From: Billgrantia montanilacus
Lineage (GTDB): Bacteria; Pseudomonadota; Gammaproteobacteria; Pseudomonadales; Halomonadaceae
Direction of reading: 5' to 3'
Assembly: GCF_003336675.1 (NCBI RefSeq)
Contig: NZ_QPII01000001.1
Span: forward strand, 496,001 to 560,000
Length of the DNA stretch: 64,000 nucleotides
The notes beneath the pieces are model-generated. The model did not search any database and was not told where the DNA came from. It worked only from the letters and a program-made list of their open reading frames with translations. Positions 54,955 through 64,000 of the stretch are shown piece by piece. Every line of letters starts with the position of its first letter. Positions within the stretch are counted from its first letter, which is position 1. Made by a program: the position numbers and the translations under genes.

Positions 54955-55778
54955 GCGTGAACCTCCCGGCGCGCGGCGCGCCATTCCAGGCTGGCCTTGG
55001 CAACCAGCGTGAGCAGGGCGATGAAGGCCAGCAGCGATGCGCTGGCGAAGGCGCCCACGGTGTTGTAGTCCTGGTACAGCTGTTCCAGATGCAGGGGCAG
55101 GGTATTGGTCTGGCCGCGAATGGCCCCCGAGACCACCGAGACGGCGCCGAATTCGCCCACCGCACGGGCGTTGGTGAGAATCACGCCGTAGAGCAGCGCC
55201 CAGCGAATGTTGGGCAGTGTCACCCGGCGAAAGACCGTCCAGCCCGGCGCGCCCAGGGTCACGGCGGCTTCCTCTTCGCGGGAGCCCTGGGCCTGCATCA
55301 GCGGTATCAGTTCCCGCGCCACGAAGGGGCAGGTGACGAAGATGGTCACCATCAGGATGCCCGGCCAGGCGAACATCAGCTGGATATCGTAGCCGTCGAG
55401 CCAGCTGCCGAGCCAGCCGGTACGGCCATAGAGCAGCAGGTAGATCAGGCCGGCGACCACCGGCGAGACCGCAAAGGGGATATCGATCAGGGTCTGCAGG
55501 ATGCGTCGCCCGGGGAAGTTGAAACGGGTGACCAGCCACGCCAGCGCCACGCCGAACACCAGGCAGACGGGGATCGTCAGCAGGGCGATGAACAGGGTCA
55601 GGCCGATGGCCGCCACGGTGTACTCGTTGCTGACGTTGGCCCAGAACACCCCCACCCCCTGGGTGAAGGCCTGGGCGAAGATCGCCACCAGCGGCAGCAG
55701 CAGGAACAGTGCCGAAAATGCCAGGGCGAGGAACACGAGCAGGCGCCGAACCCGGGGCGCATCACCGATTCGCTGCAT
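54951..55778 (-). CDS. cysW: Sulfate ABC transporter permease CysW
   Basis: 275 residues from ATG 55778; this ATG shares TGATG with the cysT stop. Six membrane segments; the permease EAA loop appears as [35 protein letters not shown] [17 protein letters not shown] is characteristic of CysW. Heterodimer partner of CysT. Confidence 0.95.
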   Translation of the reverse strand: MQRIGDAPRVRRLLVFLALAFSALFLLLPLVAIFAQAFTQGVGVFWANVSNEYTVAAIGLTLFIALLTIPVCLVFGVALAWLVTRFNFPGRRILQTLIDIPFAVSPVVAGLIYLLLYGRTGWLGSWLDGYDIQLMFAWPGILMVTIFVTCPFVARELIPLMQAQGSREEEAAVTLGAPGWTVFRRVTLPNIRWALLYGVILTNARAVGEFGAVSVVSGAIRGQTNTLPLHLEQLYQDYNTVGAFASASLLAFIALLTLVAKASLEWRAARREVHA

Positions 55779-56635
55779 CAGCCGGCTCCTCCATGCAGCC
55801 GCTTGATGAAGCGGCCCTGCCAGATATTGATCACCAGCAGCAGGGCCAGCGAGACGAACAGCACCACCGAGGCGATGGCCGAGGCGCCGGCATAGTCGTA
55901 CTCCTGCAGCTTGACGAAGATCATCAGGGCGGTGATCTCGGTTTCGTAGGGCATGTTGCCGGCGATGAAGATGATGGCGCCGAACTCCCCCAGCGAGCGT
56001 ACGAAGGCGAGCCCGGTGCCGGTGACCAGTGCCGGCCACAGGTGGGGCAGGATCACGCGGCGAAAGGCCGTGCCGTCCGAGGCGCCCAGGGTCAGGGCGG
56101 CTTCATCCACCTCGTGGGGCAGGTCTTCCAGCACCGGCTGCACCGTGCGTACCACGAAGGGAATGCTGGTGAAGGCCATGGCCAGGGCGATACCGACCCA
56201 GGTATAGGCGACCTGGAAGCCCAGTGGCTCGAGCAACCGCCCCATCCAGCCGTTGCTGGAGTAGAGCGTTGCCAGGGTAATGCCGGCAACGGCGGTAGGC
56301 AGCGCGAAAGGCAGGTCCATCAGGGCGTCCAGCAGCCGCTTGCCAGGAAATTCGTAGCGCACCAGCACCCAGGCCAGCAGTAGCCCGAAGGCGCCGTTGA
56401 CCAGGGCGGCCACCGCGGCGGCACCGATGGTGACCGTGTAGCTGGCCACCACCCGGCCCTCGGTGATGATCGCCCAGTACTCGGCCAGGCTGAGCCCTGC
56501 CAACTGACCGAACAGCCCGGTCAGCGGCAGCAGCAGCACCAGCGAGATGAACATCAGGCTGATGCCGAGCGAAAGACCGAAGCCTGGCAGCACCCGCTTG
56601 GGGGCGCTGCCGGCGCGAGTGGCGAGCGTGATCAT
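55778..56635 (-). CDS. cysT: Sulfate ABC transporter permease CysT
   Basis: 285 residues. PGFGLSLGISLMFISLVLLLPL at the start, six membrane segments, EAA-type loop DEAALTLGASDGTAFRRVILP and VRSLGEFGAIIFIAGNMPYETEI. Its ATG overlaps the stop of the binding-protein gene (TGATG), so all four genes are coupled. It forms the sulfate channel with CysW. Confidence 0.95.
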   Translation of the reverse strand: MITLATRAGSAPKRVLPGFGLSLGISLMFISLVLLLPLTGLFGQLAGLSLAEYWAIITEGRVVASYTVTIGAAAVAALVNGAFGLLLAWVLVRYEFPGKRLLDALMDLPFALPTAVAGITLATLYSSNGWMGRLLEPLGFQVAYTWVGIALAMAFTSIPFVVRTVQPVLEDLPHEVDEAALTLGASDGTAFRRVILPHLWPALVTGTGLAFVRSLGEFGAIIFIAGNMPYETEITALMIFVKLQEYDYAGASAIASVVLFVSLALLLVINIWQGRFIKRLHGGAG

Positions 56636-57645
56636 CAGCGGCGCTGTAACTGGTCCAGCAGGGCGCCGCCGGCGAAGTGCTCATCCATGGCCTGCTCCCA
56701 GCCCCCGACGATATCCTCGACCCGCAGCAGCTCGGTTTCCGGGAACTGGTCGGCGAATTCCTCCACGATTGCCTCGTGATGGACGCGATAGTTGAAGTCG
56801 GCCAGCATGCGCTGGGCCTCTTCGCTGTAGAGGTATTCGACATAGGCCTGGGCAAGGTCCTGAGTGCCGTTGCGCTCGGCATTGGGTTCGACCACCGCCA
56901 CCGGGAATTCGGCGAGGATGCTGACCGGCGGCACGATGACCTCATAGTCATCCTGGCCATACTCGCCGCGGATGTTGTTGACCTCGGATTCGAAGCTGAT
57001 CAGCACGTCGCCGATGCCGCGCTCGATGAAGCTGGTGGTGGCGCCGCGGCCGCCGGTGTCGAACACCGCCACGTTGCGCAGGAAGGTGCGCATGAAGTCG
57101 TGGATCTGCTCCTCGTCGCCATCGAAGTGCTGCTGGGCAAAGCCCCAGGCGGCCAGGTAGGTGTAACGGCCGTTACCGGAGGTCTTGGGGTTGGGGAAGA
57201 CCATCTTGACGTCTTCCCTCACCAGGTCGTCCCAGCTCTCGATGCCCTTGGGGTTGTCCTTGCGCACCAGAAACGCCGTGGTGGAGTAGTAGGGCGAGGC
57301 ATTGTTGGGCAGTTGCTGCTGCCAGTCCTCGGCCACGAGCCCGGCATCGGCGAGCACCTGGACATCGGTCACCTGGTTGTAGGTCACCACGTCGGCGCGC
57401 AGTCCCTGAAGGATGGCGCGGGCCTGGGCGGAGGAGCCACCGTGGGACTGCTGAATGGCGATCTCTTCGCCCTGCTCGGCCTGCCACCAGTCGCGGAATT
57501 CCGGATTGATGGCGGAGAAGAGCTCGCGGGCGATGTCATAGGAGGAGTTGAGAATCTCGCGCTCGGCGGCCATGGCCGGGGTGGCCAGGCTGACCCCCAA
57601 GGCAACGACAAGCGCGGTGCGGCGAACGGTTGACAGCAGTTGCAT
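56635..57645 (-). CDS. sbp: Periplasmic sulfate-binding protein
   Basis: 336 residues from ATG 57645 (GGAG 9 bases upstream; GTG 57654 is less likely because it abuts the GGAG). Signal peptide ends near [36 protein letters not shown] and [21 protein letters not shown] are the ligand-binding segments of the Sbp/CysP family. It delivers sulfate (or thiosulfate) to CysTWA. First gene of the operon; the 192-bp divergent gap to rpe should hold a CysB-controlled promoter, though no CysB site is assigned. Confidence 0.94.
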   Translation of the reverse strand: MQLLSTVRRTALVVALGVSLATPAMAAEREILNSSYDIARELFSAINPEFRDWWQAEQGEEIAIQQSHGGSSAQARAILQGLRADVVTYNQVTDVQVLADAGLVAEDWQQQLPNNASPYYSTTAFLVRKDNPKGIESWDDLVREDVKMVFPNPKTSGNGRYTYLAAWGFAQQHFDGDEEQIHDFMRTFLRNVAVFDTGGRGATTSFIERGIGDVLISFESEVNNIRGEYGQDDYEVIVPPVSILAEFPVAVVEPNAERNGTQDLAQAYVEYLYSEEAQRMLADFNYRVHHEAIVEEFADQFPETELLRVEDIVGGWEQAMDEHFAGGALLDQLQRR

Positions 57646-57837
57646 GCGAGACACTCCAATAAGAACACAGTGATGATAAGGTTAAATCTGACAATGGGGA
57701 ATTACAATCATGGTTTTTATTCGTTTTCGAAATATGACTGTGGCGAATTTCTCCCCCCTGCGGCCCATTCCCCCGTTGCTGGTGGTTCCTGCTAGAATGC
57801 GGGCCTCTCTCTTTCCGAGCGATAGCCTGGACATCCC

Positions 57838-58551
57838 ATGACCGACGCGACCCGCGATTTTCTCATTGCCCCCTCCATTCTCTCCGCCGACTTCGCCCGC
57901 CTGGGCGAGGAAGTGGATAACGTATTGGCTGCCGGGGCCGATATCGTCCATTTCGACGTCATGGACAACCACTACGTGCCCAACCTGACCATTGGGCCCA
58001 TGGTCTGCGAGGCGCTGCGCAAACATGGCGTCACTGCGCCCATCGATGCTCACCTGATGGTCAAGCCGGTGGATCGGCTGATCGGCGACTTCATCGACGC
58101 CGGCGCCACCTACATCACCTTCCACCCCGAGGCCTCCGATCACATCGACCGCTCGCTGCAGCTGATTCGTGACGGCGGCTGCAAGGCCGGTCTGGTGTTC
58201 AACCCGGCGACACCGCTCTTCTACCTCGACTACGTGATGGACAAGGTCGACATGATCCTGCTGATGAGCGTCAATCCGGGGTTTGGCGGCCAGGCCTTCC
58301 TGCCGGGCACCCTGGACAAGCTGCGCGAGGCACGTCGACGTATTGACGCCTCGGGGCGGGCGATTCGCCTCGAGATCGACGGTGGGGTCAAGGTCGACAA
58401 CATCGCCGAGATCGCTGCGGCCGGCGCCGACACCTTCGTGGCCGGCTCCGCGATCTTCAAGGCCGCCAACGCTGCCGACTCGCATCGCTACGACAGCGTG
58501 CTCCGCGACTTCCGCGAGCAGTTGGCCACGGTGCAGGCCGGCGAGCGGTGA
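57838..58551 (+). CDS. rpe: Ribulose-phosphate 3-epimerase
   Basis: 237 residues. TIM barrel: [35 protein letters not shown] (metal-binding His and Asp) and [12 protein letters not shown] (phosphate loop), [11 protein letters not shown]. Interconverts ribulose-5-phosphate and xylulose-5-phosphate. Its stop overlaps the next gene by 4 bases. With gph and trpE downstream this is the common rpe-gph-trpE order, here with a GIY-YIG gene inserted. Confidence 0.97.
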   Translation: MTDATRDFLIAPSILSADFARLGEEVDNVLAAGADIVHFDVMDNHYVPNLTIGPMVCEALRKHGVTAPIDAHLMVKPVDRLIGDFIDAGATYITFHPEASDHIDRSLQLIRDGGCKAGLVFNPATPLFYLDYVMDKVDMILLMSVNPGFGGQAFLPGTLDKLREARRRIDASGRAIRLEIDGGVKVDNIAEIAAAGADTFVAGSAIFKAANAADSHRYDSVLRDFREQLATVQAGER

Positions 58552-58841
58552 ACACGGAAGCACCACTGTGGTACCTCTATATGCTCGAGACGCCTCGAGG
58601 CGCGCTCTATACCGGCATCACCACCGACGTCGCCCGACGCGTGGCTCAGCATGAGGCAGGGCGGGGCGCCAAGGCCTTGCGCGGGCGTGGGCCGCTTACG
58701 CTAGTGCATCACGAGGCGGTAGGCATCCACGGAGATGCGCTGCGGCTCGAGGCGGAGGTCAAGCGACTCTCGGCGGTGGGCAAGCGCAGTTGGATCAAGA
58801 ACCGGCAGGTCAGCGAGGAAACCTCATGCACCCGATCCTGA
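58548..58841 (+). CDS. GIY-YIG nuclease-fold protein (UPF0213 type)
   Basis: 97 residues, GTG start overlapping the rpe stop (GTGA). Single GIY-YIG domain: [29 protein letters not shown], where Y-L-Y/Y-T-G replaces GIY-YIG, followed by the Arg and [12 protein letters not shown]. Small stand-alone domains of this kind may act as nucleases on DNA intermediates; role unknown. Its end overlaps gph by 16 bases. Confidence 0.88.
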   Translation: MNTEAPLWYLYMLETPRGALYTGITTDVARRVAQHEAGRGAKALRGRGPLTLVHHEAVGIHGDALRLEAEVKRLSAVGKRSWIKNRQVSEETSCTRS

Positions 58842-59491
58842 AGGACATCCGCCTGGTGGCGTTCGACCTCGACGGCACCCTGGTCGATTCCGTACCCGAC
58901 CTGGCGGCCGCCGTGGACAGGGTGTTGGGTGAACTCGGTCTGCCGCCGGCCGGCGAAGCGAAGGTAACGGCGTGGGTTGGCAACGGTTCGTTCACGCTGG
59001 TGGAGCGAGCGCTGGCCGATGCACTGGGCGAGTCGCCCGGGGCCCAAGCGCTCGACGCGGGACATCGACGCTTCCTTTACTACTACGGGCAGGACCCGGG
59101 GTCGCGCACGCGCCTCTATCCCGGGGTGCGTGAGGGGCTGGACGACCTCAAGGCTGCCGGGCTGCTCCTGGCCCTGGTGACCAATAAGCCCTACGCCTTT
59201 ATCGAGCCGATCATGGAGCAGTTCGGCCTCGAGCGGCATTTCGCCCTCGCGCTGGGCGGGGATTCTCTGGAACGGAAAAAACCGGATCCGGCACCGCTGC
59301 TTCACGTGGCGGCCTATTTCGACGTGCCGCCATCGGCCTGCCTGATGGTGGGAGATTCACGCCATGATATTGCCGCCGGTCGCGCGGCCGGTTTTCGAAC
59401 CCTGGCGGTCCCCTACGGTTACAATCATGGCGAACCGGTGCAGGATAGCCGTCCCGACGGCCTGGTTGATTCACTGGCGGAACTCGTTTAG
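58826..59491 (+). CDS. gph: Phosphoglycolate phosphatase
   Basis: 221 residues from ATG 58826 (GAGGAA 5 bases upstream). HAD superfamily: [11 protein letters not shown] (Asp nucleophile), LALVTNKPY (motif II), and KKPDPAPLL...[16 protein letters not shown] (motifs III and IV). It removes 2-phosphoglycolate formed during DNA repair. Position between rpe and trpE matches many proteobacteria. Confidence 0.95.
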   Translation: MHPILKDIRLVAFDLDGTLVDSVPDLAAAVDRVLGELGLPPAGEAKVTAWVGNGSFTLVERALADALGESPGAQALDAGHRRFLYYYGQDPGSRTRLYPGVREGLDDLKAAGLLLALVTNKPYAFIEPIMEQFGLERHFALALGGDSLERKKPDPAPLLHVAAYFDVPPSACLMVGDSRHDIAAGRAAGFRTLAVPYGYNHGEPVQDSRPDGLVDSLAELV

Positions 59492-59560
59492 GGTCGATTT
59501 TCGACCTCTATCAATGACCTCGGATTCATTCCGTTTGCCTATCCTGCGGGACACGTTTCG

Positions 59561-59668
59561 ATGGACAGCATGATGCTGCATGACCCCTCCTCTACACGTG
59601 GCAGCCTTCGCCCGGCCGCTACCTTGATGGTGTCGTTTGTTGCCGAGTCTGCCGGTTGGCGATGGTGA
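59561..59668 (+). CDS. Possible Trp-containing leader peptide of trpE
   Basis: An open frame with ATG at 59561 or, shorter, at 59627 ends in ...ESAGWRW followed by TGA at 59666-59668, 60 bases before the trpE start. Two Trp codons immediately before the stop are a trp-attenuator trait. However the ribosome site is poor. The nearest hairpin (GGTGATGCTC/GAGCATTGCC, 59664-59687) has no T-run. GGTGTCG at 59629 could pair with CGACACC at 59699. Regulation by this leader is therefore uncertain; the trpG leader is much clearer. Confidence 0.4.
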   Translation: MDSMMLHDPSSTRGSLRPAATLMVSFVAESAGWRW

Positions 59669-59728
59669 TGCTCACTCGAGCATTGCCCGTACTTCACCCG
59701 ACACCGTCCTTACTTCGAGGAAATCGTC

Positions 59729-61225
59729 ATGATGACGCCCGAACGTTTCCGTGCGCTGGCCGATGCCGGCTACAATCGCATTCCAGTCACCCGCGAAGTG
59801 CTGGCCGATCTCGACACTCCGCTCTCCACCTACATGAAGCTGGCCGACGAACCCTGGACGTTTCTGCTTGAGTCGGTGCAGGGGGGCGAGAAGTGGGGGC
59901 GCTATTCGATCATTGGTTTGCCCTGCCAGGAGCGAATCGAAGTGCGTGGCTTCAGCGTCAGCCGTTTCCTGGGCGACGAGTGCCAGGGGACGATCGAAGT
60001 GGAAGATCCGCTGAGCTGGATCGAGGAGTTTCATGCCGGCTTCAAGGTGCCACGGCTGGACGATCAGCCCCGCTTCGATGGCGGCCTGGTGGGTTACTTC
60101 GGCTACGACACCATCCGCTACATCGAGCCACGCCTGCGTGGCCCCCATGTGGCCGCCAAGCCGGACCCGCTTGGGGTTCCCGACATCCTGCTGATGGTCT
60201 GCGACGATCTGGTGGTGTTCGATAACCTCTCGGGCCGGTTGACACTCTGGACCCATGCCCACCCCGCAGAGTCGGGCGCCTATGAGGCGGCGGTCGAGCG
60301 GCTGCGTCAGCTCGAGATTCGCCTGCGCAGTGCCACGCTCAACACTACCAGCCCCGGCACCGGGCGAAGCGCGGTGGAGGAGGGGCATTTCACCTCCGGC
60401 TTTACCGAATCGGGCTTCAAGTCGGCGGTGGAGACGATCAAGGAGTACGTGCTGGCCGGTGACGTCATGCAGTGCGTGCCGTCGCAGCGCATGTCGATTC
60501 CCTACCAGGCCTCGCCGCTGGATCTCTATCGCGCGTTGCGAAGTCTCAATCCCTCGCCCTACATGTTCTTTTTCAATCTCGACGACCACCATGTGGTGGG
60601 CTCATCGCCGGAGATCCTCACCCGCCTGGAAGATGGGGAAGTGACGGTGCGCCCGATCGCCGGCACCCGGGTGCGGGGCAAGACCGAGGAGGAGGACCGT
60701 GAGCTGGAAGCCGACCTGCTGGGCGATCCCAAGGAGATCGCCGAGCACCTGATGCTGATCGACCTGGGGCGCAACGACGTGGGGCGTATCAGCGAGACGG
60801 GCTCCGTGGTGGTGACCGACCAGATGGCCGTAGAGCGCTACTCCCACGTGATGCACATCGTTTCCAACGTCACCGGACGGCTGCGGCCGGGGCTTTCCGC
60901 CATGGATGTGCTGCGTGCCACCTTCCCGGCGGGCACGCTCTCCGGTGCGCCCAAGATTCGCGCCATGGAGATCATCGACGAACTGGAGCCGGTCAAGCGT
61001 GGCGTCTACTCCGGTGCGGTGGGCTATCTCTCGTGGCACGGCAACATGGATACCGCCATCGCCATTCGCACCGCGGTGATCAAGGACGGGGTGCTGCACG
61101 TGCAGGCCGGGGCGGGTATCGTCGCGGACTCGGTGCCCGAGATGGAGTGGCAGGAAACCCTCAACAAGGGGCGCGCGATTTTCCGTGCGGTGGCCATGGC
61201 CGAGAAGGGGCTGGATAACCTCTAG
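59729..61225 (+). CDS. trpE: Anthranilate synthase component I
   Basis: 498 residues, ATG ATG start with GAGGAAA about 6 bases upstream. N-terminal [21 protein letters not shown] carries the Trp-feedback site (LLES), and the C-terminal chorismate-binding domain has [50 protein letters not shown] and [10 protein letters not shown]. Converts chorismate and ammonia to anthranilate with TrpG. It is split from trpGD by a gene on the other strand. Region 59492-59560 shows no gene. Confidence 0.97.
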   Translation: MMTPERFRALADAGYNRIPVTREVLADLDTPLSTYMKLADEPWTFLLESVQGGEKWGRYSIIGLPCQERIEVRGFSVSRFLGDECQGTIEVEDPLSWIEEFHAGFKVPRLDDQPRFDGGLVGYFGYDTIRYIEPRLRGPHVAAKPDPLGVPDILLMVCDDLVVFDNLSGRLTLWTHAHPAESGAYEAAVERLRQLEIRLRSATLNTTSPGTGRSAVEEGHFTSGFTESGFKSAVETIKEYVLAGDVMQCVPSQRMSIPYQASPLDLYRALRSLNPSPYMFFFNLDDHHVVGSSPEILTRLEDGEVTVRPIAGTRVRGKTEEEDRELEADLLGDPKEIAEHLMLIDLGRNDVGRISETGSVVVTDQMAVERYSHVMHIVSNVTGRLRPGLSAMDVLRATFPAGTLSGAPKIRAMEIIDELEPVKRGVYSGAVGYLSWHGNMDTAIAIRTAVIKDGVLHVQAGAGIVADSVPEMEWQETLNKGRAIFRAVAMAEKGLDNL

Positions 61226-61314
61226 GCAGGAGTTAGGCAGGAGTCAGGCAGGGGCCTCTGCAGATGTCATGCCCAACCGACGGCGGCCGCCGGGGCCGCC
61301 TCAATCATCCTGGC

Positions 61315-62292
61315 TTACGCCTCCTCGGCTTCCTGCTCCTCCCTACTTTCGTCTGCGCCTTCTTCGTCCTCTTCGTCTTCACTTTCCTCCTCCCCGAGCA
61401 GTGCCGTTCGGATCAGCGCAGCGTTGTGACGCATCAGCGAGAAATAGTCGCCCGCCTCTCCGTCCGATTCGCTCAGTGAGTCGACGTAGAGCGGGCCCGC
61501 TACGGCGGCGCCGGTCTCGGAAGCGATGCCACTGACGTGCCGGTCGGAAATGGTGCTTTCCCAGAAAAGAGCGGCCGGCCGGCTCTCGCTGACCAGGTCG
61601 ATGATTCGCATCACCTGCTGTGGGGAGCCCTCCGTTTCGGTATTGATGCCCCAGACCCCATCATGGCGGAAGCCATAGGCATCGGCAAAATAGACGAAGG
61701 CGGCCTCGCTGGTGATCAGCAGACGCTCGCCTTCAGGAATGTCCTCGAGCTTTGCCGATATTTCCTTGTGTAACCCTGCGAGGGTTTCGCGGGCCTTGTC
61801 GGCCCGGGAATGGAAGTTGTCGGCGGCCTCCGGATGCAGGTCGGCCAGTGTTTCTGCAATAACTTGAACATAGGCCGCGGCCGCACGCGGGTCCATCCAC
61901 AGGTGCGGGTCCGGCTCGCCGGCGTATTCACCGGTGACGATGGGCAGGGTCGGGTATTCGGATGCCTCCGCCAGCGGGATCATGGGGGCCTGATTGCCAA
62001 CGGTGGCATACACCTGGCGCATCCACTGTTCCAGCCGGTAGCCGTTGTAGAACACCAGCTCGGCATCCTCCAGGGCGATGAAGTTGTTGGGGGTCAGCTC
62101 CCATTCGTGGACTTCAGCCCCGGGAGGGGTGAGTGTCACAAGGCGAATGTCATCGCCCCCGACCTGGGCTACGAGATCGCCGAGAATCGAGAAGGTGGCG
62201 ACCACCTTGGGGGATGCTGCTACCTGGGTGGCGCCGGCCATGGCAGCCAGGGGCAGGGCCAGCCAGAGCAGGGCGTGGCGAGATGAGCGCAT
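61315..62292 (-). CDS. Mn/Fe-type metal-binding ABC lipoprotein-like periplasmic protein with acidic tail
   Basis: 325 residues. Signal peptide ends near QVAA-SP. Cluster A-I binding protein (TroA/PsaA/SitA type). Predicted ligands are H62 (EVHEWELTP), H130 (DPHLWMDP), E196 (TSEAAFVYF) and D271 (LYVDSLSE). Glu at the third position and the lack of a His-rich loop favour Mn or Fe over Zn. The last 25 residues are a run of Glu and Asp. No permease or ATPase gene is adjacent, so it is an orphan binding protein here; it lies in reverse between trpE and trpG. AAAGGAGA is the ribosome site. Lipobox absent. Confidence 0.88.
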   Translation of the reverse strand: MRSSRHALLWLALPLAAMAGATQVAASPKVVATFSILGDLVAQVGGDDIRLVTLTPPGAEVHEWELTPNNFIALEDAELVFYNGYRLEQWMRQVYATVGNQAPMIPLAEASEYPTLPIVTGEYAGEPDPHLWMDPRAAAAYVQVIAETLADLHPEAADNFHSRADKARETLAGLHKEISAKLEDIPEGERLLITSEAAFVYFADAYGFRHDGVWGINTETEGSPQQVMRIIDLVSESRPAALFWESTISDRHVSGIASETGAAVAGPLYVDSLSESDGEAGDYFSLMRHNAALIRTALLGEEESEDEEDEEGADESREEQEAEEA

Positions 62293-62468
62293 CGTAAATC
62301 TCCTTTTTGCGGTAGCGCATTGGCTCGATGATAGAGACTGTGGCCTAGCCTGGCCAGGCGTGCCGCGTTACGAGAGGTAGGCTTCCGTCGATGACGCCAT
62401 GACCCACCGGCGGATTGACAGCCAGCCCGGCACAACGGCACTATTGCGACATGACATCACCAGATCAC

Positions 62469-62501
62469 ATGCATTCGAGCCGGACGTGGTGGCGCTCCTG
62501 A
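62469..62501 (+). CDS. trpL: trp leader peptide MHSSRTWWRS upstream of trpGD
   Basis: ATG 62469, TGA 62499-62501, 10 residues with two adjacent Trp codons (62487-62492). It is followed at once by an antiterminator arm and a terminator, then trpG. A ribosome stalled at the Trp codons when charged tRNA-Trp is scarce would let the antiterminator form. This layout matches the attenuator known upstream of trpGDC in Pseudomonas. No strong Shine-Dalgarno is visible, which is common for such leaders. Confidence 0.8.
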   Translation: MHSSRTWWRS

Positions 62502-62506
62502 AGCGG

Positions 62507-62558
62507 GGCGGCATACCTGTGTCTTGAATGACCATGCCGCCGTCGGGGCGGCATTTTT
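62507..62558 (+). terminator. trpG attenuator: antiterminator/terminator switch
   Basis: Arm A GGCGGCAT (62507-62514), arm B ATGCCGCC (62534-62541) and arm C GGCGGCAT (62547-62554) can pair B with either A or C. B-C is a perfect 8-bp stem followed by TTTTT and so is a terminator; A-B is the antiterminator. A and C are direct repeats with an identical extended form GGGGCGGCAT. Confidence 0.85.
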
Positions 62559-62661
62559 GTGCCTGGTGACCCCTGCACGGCTGGCGTGAGCAACGAGCCC
62601 GAGCTGGTTAACTTCTGCGAGGCCAATGGCCACCTGCAACAGAAACAGGACTACTACCGCC

Positions 62662-63246
62662 ATGTCCGTGCTGATGATCGATAACTATGACAGCTTCACC
62701 TTCAATGTGGTGCAGTATCTGGGCGAATTGGGGGCCGACGTGGTCACCCATCGCAACGACACCATCACCCTGGAAGAGATCGAGGCGCTGGCCCCGAGTC
62801 ATCTGGTCATTTCACCCGGGCCCTGTACGCCCAACGAGGCGGGCATCTCCCTGGAAGCGATTCGCCACTTCGCCGGCCGATTGCCGATTCTTGGCATCTG
62901 CCTGGGCCACCAGGCCATCGGTCAGGTCTATGGCGGGAAGGTCGTGCGGGCTCCTCAGGTGATGCACGGCAAGACCTCACGGATTCGCCACCATGGCCAG
63001 GGTGTCTTCCAGGGGCTGGCAGACCCGCTTGAGGTGACCCGCTATCATTCCCTGGTAGTGGCGGCCGACTCCTTGCCCGAGTGTCTCGAGGTGACCGCCT
63101 GGACCGACCAGGATGACGTAACGCCCGGCCTGGTCATGGGCCTGCGCCATCGTGAGCTGGACATCGAAGGGGTTCAGTTCCACCCGGAATCGATACTGAC
63201 TCGCCAGGGGCATGAGCTGCTGGCCAATTTCCTGAAGCGTCGCTGA
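62662..63246 (+). CDS. trpG: Anthranilate synthase component II (glutamine amidotransferase)
   Basis: 194 residues from ATG 62662; an in-frame ATG at 62626 is less likely. [44 protein letters not shown] with nucleophile Cys80, and [11 protein letters not shown] (His and Glu) form the class I glutaminase. It supplies ammonia to TrpE. It is preceded by the attenuator and followed by trpD after 33 bp. Confidence 0.97.
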   Translation: MSVLMIDNYDSFTFNVVQYLGELGADVVTHRNDTITLEEIEALAPSHLVISPGPCTPNEAGISLEAIRHFAGRLPILGICLGHQAIGQVYGGKVVRAPQVMHGKTSRIRHHGQGVFQGLADPLEVTRYHSLVVAADSLPECLEVTAWTDQDDVTPGLVMGLRHRELDIEGVQFHPESILTRQGHELLANFLKRR

Positions 63247-63279
63247 CCCGCGCCCGACAGAGACAGAGGAGTCCTGCCA

Positions 63280-64000
63280 ATGCAGATGCGAGAGGCAATT
63301 GCCGCAGTGATGCGCCGCGAAAACCTGAGCTTCGATGCGACGCACGGGGTGATGCAACAGATCATGACCGGTGAGGCCACCGATGCCCAGATTGGCGGTC
63401 TGCTGGTCGGCCTGGCCATGAAGGGCGAGACCGCCGAGGAGATCGGTGCGGCGGCCCAGGTCATGCGTGAGCTCATGAATCGGGTGCGGGTCACGGCGGA
63501 CAATATCGTCGATATCGTCGGCACCGGTGGCGACGGTGCCAACCTGTTCAACGTCTCTACCGCCGCCAGCTTCGTGGCCGCCGCCGGTGGTGCCCATGTG
63601 GCCAAGCACGGCAATCGCAGCGTATCGTCCTCGTCCGGTAGCGCCGACCTGTTCGACGTGGCGGGGATCAACCTGGACCTCAAGCCGGCCGAGGTGGGCC
63701 GCTGCATCGAGCAGGTGGGGGTCGGCTTCATGTTCGCCCCCAACCATCACCCGGCCATGCGCTATGCGATCGGGCCGCGTCGTGAGATGGGCGTGCGCAC
63801 CCTGTTCAATATTCTCGGGCCGCTCACCAATCCCGCCGGCGCCCCCAATCAGCTGCTGGGCGTCTACTCGCCGGAACTGGTTCCGCTGATGGCCGAGGTT
63901 CTGCAGTATCTCGGTAGCCGACATGTCATGGTGGTGCATGCCGAGGACGGCCTGGACGAGATATCGCTGGCCGCACCGACCCAGGTGGCGGAGCTCAAGG
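63280..64000 (+). CDS. trpD: Anthranilate phosphoribosyltransferase, 3' end cut by window edge
   Basis: 240 complete codons are visible from ATG 63280 (GAGGAG 9 bases upstream); the gene continues past the edge. [19 protein letters not shown] (PRPP loop), [17 protein letters not shown] and [35 protein letters not shown] are family signatures. Second step of tryptophan synthesis. Downstream genes (trpC expected) are outside. Confidence 0.97.
   Translation, partial: MQMREAIAAVMRRENLSFDATHGVMQQIMTGEATDAQIGGLLVGLAMKGETAEEIGAAAQVMRELMNRVRVTADNIVDIVGTGGDGANLFNVSTAASFVAAAGGAHVAKHGNRSVSSSSGSADLFDVAGINLDLKPAEVGRCIEQVGVGFMFAPNHHPAMRYAIGPRREMGVRTLFNILGPLTNPAGAPNQLLGVYSPELVPLMAEVLQYLGSRHVMVVHAEDGLDEISLAAPTQVAELK

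Noticed and set aside
54955..55539. An N-terminal extension of cysA through cysW
   Set aside because: The longer frame is out-of-frame cysW sequence; the CysA N-terminus [13 protein letters not shown] at 54954 is standard and overlaps cysW by ATGA.
62977..63939. 320-codon minus-strand frame opposite trpG/trpD
   Set aside because: Fully contained in two firm trp genes; no motif.
1..64000. tRNA or rRNA genes
   Set aside because: No cloverleaf ends with CCA, no GTTCGA-type TPsiC arms in intergenic gaps, and no rRNA-like sequence were recognised by eye; a covariance-model search would be needed to be certain.

Overview
The window reads as chromosomal DNA of a GC-rich, moderately halophilic gammaproteobacterium, most likely Halomonadaceae (Halomonas or a close relative). 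This is inferred from the gene set and neighbourhoods (miaB-phoH-ybeY-corC-lnt, rpe-gph-trpE, trpGDC, a phasin/PhaC locus, a DUF1538 transporter), from the acidic protein tails, and from the high GC third positions. No tRNA, rRNA, CRISPR array, prophage or insertion sequence was recognised. Both ends cut genes: a Sel1-repeat lipoprotein on the left and trpD on the right.

Layout. 1-8858 (minus strand) is an exopolysaccharide operon of the alginate type: UDP-glucose dehydrogenase, Alg8-like synthase with an extra C-terminal domain, PilZ co-polymerase Alg44, a PL14/PL20-like lyase, an AlgL-like PL5 lyase and an AlgK-like Sel1 lipoprotein. A GDP-mannose dehydrogenase is not in the algD slot; the enzyme there looks like Ugd. 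The polymer may therefore be a glucuronate polymer made by alginate-type machinery. A sigma-54-like promoter and a large palindrome lie upstream. 9234-11361 holds a divergent RimK-like ATP-grasp/GNAT pair. 11433-15946 has yajQ, hsp20, ybaN and pepN. 16174-18733 is a minus-strand set of small membrane protein, CBS protein, PII-like protein and duplicated DUF1538 transporter. 19046-22480 has lemA, an M48 protease and an acidic lipoprotein behind a perfect FNR/ANR box. 22595-29097 has csp, a LysE exporter, slt, two hotdog thioesterases and htpG.

29341-44256 carries pntAB, gpsA-sixA, a monooxygenase-like protein, an AEC carrier coupled to a 33-residue membrane miniprotein, two alpha/beta hydrolases, a patatin, an Smr protein, prmB, aroC and the polyhydroxyalkanoate locus (DUF6489-like protein, phasin, PhaC). 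44331-44851 is a gene-free array of three REP-like repeat units. 44882-50294 (minus) is the lnt-corC-ybeY-phoH-miaB block. 50539-53840 has small conserved genes and a pair of inverted DnaA-box-like sites. 53860-57645 (minus) is a sulfate ABC transporter operon with stop/start overlaps throughout.

57838-64000 carries rpe, a GIY-YIG protein, gph, trpE and trpGD, with a Mn/Fe-type metal-binding protein gene inserted in reverse between trpE and trpG. Upstream of trpG is a complete tryptophan attenuator: a 10-residue leader peptide with two adjacent Trp codons, an antiterminator arm and a terminator. A less certain Trp-containing leader precedes trpE.

The most novel material is the Ugd/Alg8/Alg44 polyuronate operon with its fused synthase domain, followed by the hidden small reading frames (trp leaders, the 33-residue membrane peptide) and the repeat structures. 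All functional statements come from reading motifs by eye; no database search was run.
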